6,214 bases of DNA from the NCBI GenBank assembly GCA_049653045.1, contig JBASFN010000235.1, positions 1-6,214 on the forward strand. The letters run 5' to 3'. How positions within the stretch are numbered: the stretch's first letter is position 1; each line of letters begins with the position of its first letter. This stretch comes from UBA7657 sp049653045 (GTDB taxonomy: Bacteria; Pseudomonadota; Alphaproteobacteria; Micavibrionales; Micavibrionaceae). Below the pieces are notes generated by a model. That model was not told the DNA's origin. It worked only from the letters and a program-made list of their open reading frames with translations, and searched no databases. Made by a program: the position numbers and the translations under genes. This document shows positions 4,754-6,214 of the stretch, piece after piece.

Positions 4754-6214
4754 CCGCAAATATTGAATCGCCTGATCCCGTTCAAAGAGATAGAGCAGAA
4801 CCCTTAAGGCCTCTCCGCGTGGAGACTGGAGTTCGGGGTCTTTGCTTAAAATCAGTTTGACATCGTCTCTGGCGGCGGCGAGCAGGTCGCCATGAACGGC
4901 AAGATCGGCGAGGCGAAAAACGGGCATCCCGCTTTGCCGTACGCCAAGCACATCACCCGCGCCACGCAGCTCCAAATCTTTTTCCGAGATCAGGAAACCG
5001 TCCTCTGTTTGCCGCATGATCGACAGGCGTTCTTTCGCCGTTTCGCCCAAGGGATTGTGATAAAGCAAAAAACAATATGATTTATCGCCGCCGCGCCCCA
5101 CGCGCCCGCGCAACTGGTGGAGTTGCGACAGGCCAAAGCGTTCGGCATGTTCGATGACCATTATGGTGGCCTCTGGCACGTTGACGCCGACTTCGATGAC
5201 GGTGGTGGCCACTAAAATATCAAGGTCTCCGTTTGCAAATTTTTGCATCACCGCGTCTTTTTCAAGGGGCTTTAAGCGTCCATGGACAAGCCCAACGCGG
5301 TCGCCAAAGCGCGCTTTTAGAACGTCGTATTGTTCTTCGGCGGCGGCGAGATCAATCAGTTCCGATTCCTCGACCAAGGGGCAAACCCAATAGACCCGCG
5401 CCCCGGTTTTTATTTGCCGTGCAATGCCGTCAATCATGCCCTCCATTTTTTCCGCCGGGATCAGGAGAGTTTCAACAGGTTTTCTGCCCGGCGGTTTTTC
5501 ATCAAGGCGGGAGACCTCCATGTCGCCATAGGCAGTGAGGGTCAAGGTGCGGGGGATCGGCGTGGCCGTCATCACCAAAACATCCGTGCCCTTGCCCTTG
5601 GCGGAGAGCATCAATCGCTGGTGCACGCCAAAGCGGTGTTGTTCATCGACGACAGCCAGTCCTAAATCCTTGAACGCAACGCCATCTTGAAAAATGGCGT
5701 GCGTGCCGATGATAATCTTGGCATCACCGCTTGCGATTTTTTCAAGGAGCGCATCCCGCGTTTTTCCCTTGTCGCGGCCTGTGTAGATGATGTAGTCGAT
5801 CCCGGCGGCGTCCAGCCACGGGCGGAAACTTTCGCCGTGCTGGCGGGCGAGAATTTCGGTGGGCGCAAGAAGCGCGGCCTGCATCCCGTTTTCCACGGCG
5901 TTCATCATGGCAAGGCAGGCGACGATTGTTTTTCCGCTGCCGACATCACCCTGAAGCAGGCGAAGCATCCGCGTGTTTCCCGCCATATCGTCGTCAATTT
6001 CCTTGAGCGATCGTTCTTGCGCGCCAGTGAGTTGAAAGGGCAGGGCGGGGAGAATTTTCCGCCGTAAAGTTCCCGTCCCTTTCAGCGCCCGCCCACCGAG
6101 TTTCTTTTGCCTGTGCCGCACCAGCGCCATCGTCAACTGGTTCGCCAGTAACTCGTCATAGGCAAGGCGCTCAAGCGCCTTCCCTCCCAATATTTCCCTC
6201 CCCCCCTCGGGGGG
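4745..6214 (-). CDS. recG: ATP-dependent DNA helicase RecG, N-terminus outside the window
   Basis: RecG is a double-strand translocase that remodels stalled replication forks and Holliday junctions. About 489 of the usual 690-700 residues are present; the N-terminal wedge (OB) domain and the start lie beyond the right edge. The frame stays open to base 6214, so the TTG at 6188-6190 is an internal Leu codon. Numbering from it, motif I (GDVGSGKT) is at 81-88, TEILARQH at 111-118, DEQH at 182-185, TATPIPRT at 208-215, VATTVIEVGVNVPEAT at 327-342 and QLHQLRGRVGRG at 356-367. The translocation (TRG) region LELRGAGDVLGVRQSG at 406-421 distinguishes RecG from Mfd and PriA. All catalytic motifs are intact. 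The stop TGA lies inside the convergent acetyltransferase gene (9-base overlap). Upstream of RLAYDELLANQL the frame reads PPEGGREILGG, unlike the family as I recall it. Confidence 0.96.
   Translation of the reverse strand, partial: PPEGGREILGGKALERLAYDELLANQLTMALVRHRQKKLGGRALKGTGTLRRKILPALPFQLTGAQERSLKEIDDDMAGNTRMLRLLQGDVGSGKTIVACLAMMNAVENGMQAALLAPTEILARQHGESFRPWLDAAGIDYIIYTGRDKGKTRDALLEKIASGDAKIIIGTHAIFQDGVAFKDLGLAVVDEQHRFGVHQRLMLSAKGKGTDVLVMTATPIPRTLTLTAYGDMEVSRLDEKPPGRKPVETLLIPAEKMEGMIDGIARQIKTGARVYWVCPLVEESELIDLAAAEEQYDVLKARFGDRVGLVHGRLKPLEKDAVMQKFANGDLDILVATTVIEVGVNVPEATIMVIEHAERFGLSQLHQLRGRVGRGGDKSYCFLLYHNPLGETAKERLSIMRQTEDGFLISEKDLELRGAGDVLGVRQSGMPVFRLADLAVHGDLLAAARDDVKLILSKDPELQSPRGEALRVLLYLFERDQAIQYLRSG
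6164..6214. repeat. Two adjacent palindromes inside recG, possible in-frame repeat element
   Basis: AAGGCGCT (6164-6171) and AGCGCCTT (6174-6181) form a perfect 8-bp inverted repeat with a 2-base centre. CCCCCC (6201-6206) and GGGGGG (6209-6214) form a second, around TC, which may continue past the edge. Between them is CCCTCCCAATATTTCCCTCC. Read on the minus strand the layout is a GC hairpin followed by two AGGG runs, like the element behind gyrA at 2230-2263. It could be a dispersed repeat read in frame, or simply biased coding sequence. Confidence 0.35.

Overview
The window looks like core chromosome of an alphaproteobacterium. The evidence is the gyrA-coaD order, the roughly 60-residue insert between GyrA C-terminal blades 4 and 5, and a DUF502 membrane-protein gene close to recG. 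I recall all three as common in that class, but cannot test this here, and I do not assign a genus. Base composition is moderately GC-rich and looks even across the genes, with no sign of a recently acquired island.

Layout, left to right. Positions 1-2228 hold the 3' three quarters or more of gyrA (gyrase subunit A), running in from outside the window. Positions 2229-2740 are a 512-base stretch with no convincing protein gene. Its left half is four different short repeat elements in a row: a perfect hairpin, a CGTCATTGCGAG-type palindrome, a TTCGTG tandem triplet and a GTCATCCTGA-type palindrome. Its right half carries a near-consensus sigma-70 promoter and about 200 bases that are either a long coaD leader or a small RNA. 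Positions 2741-3250 are coaD (coenzyme A biosynthesis), which has no Shine-Dalgarno and may be leaderless. A tRNA-Lys(UUU) gene with an encoded CCA follows at 3307-3382. Then come a DUF502 inner-membrane protein (3433-4116) and a short-form serine O-acetyltransferase (4118-4753), one base apart and probably one operon. On the minus strand, the helicase domain and C-terminus of recG (4745-6214) converge on and overlap the acetyltransferase gene by 9 bases; the 5' end of recG is outside the window.

The genes serve separate housekeeping jobs: DNA topology, CoA synthesis, lysine decoding, cysteine synthesis and replication-fork rescue. Apart from the DUF502-acetyltransferase pair they do not form one pathway. 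I found no undescribed multi-gene system. The best leads are the transcribed-looking region between gyrA and coaD, the run of repeat elements behind gyrA, and a possible palindromic repeat read in frame inside recG at the right edge.
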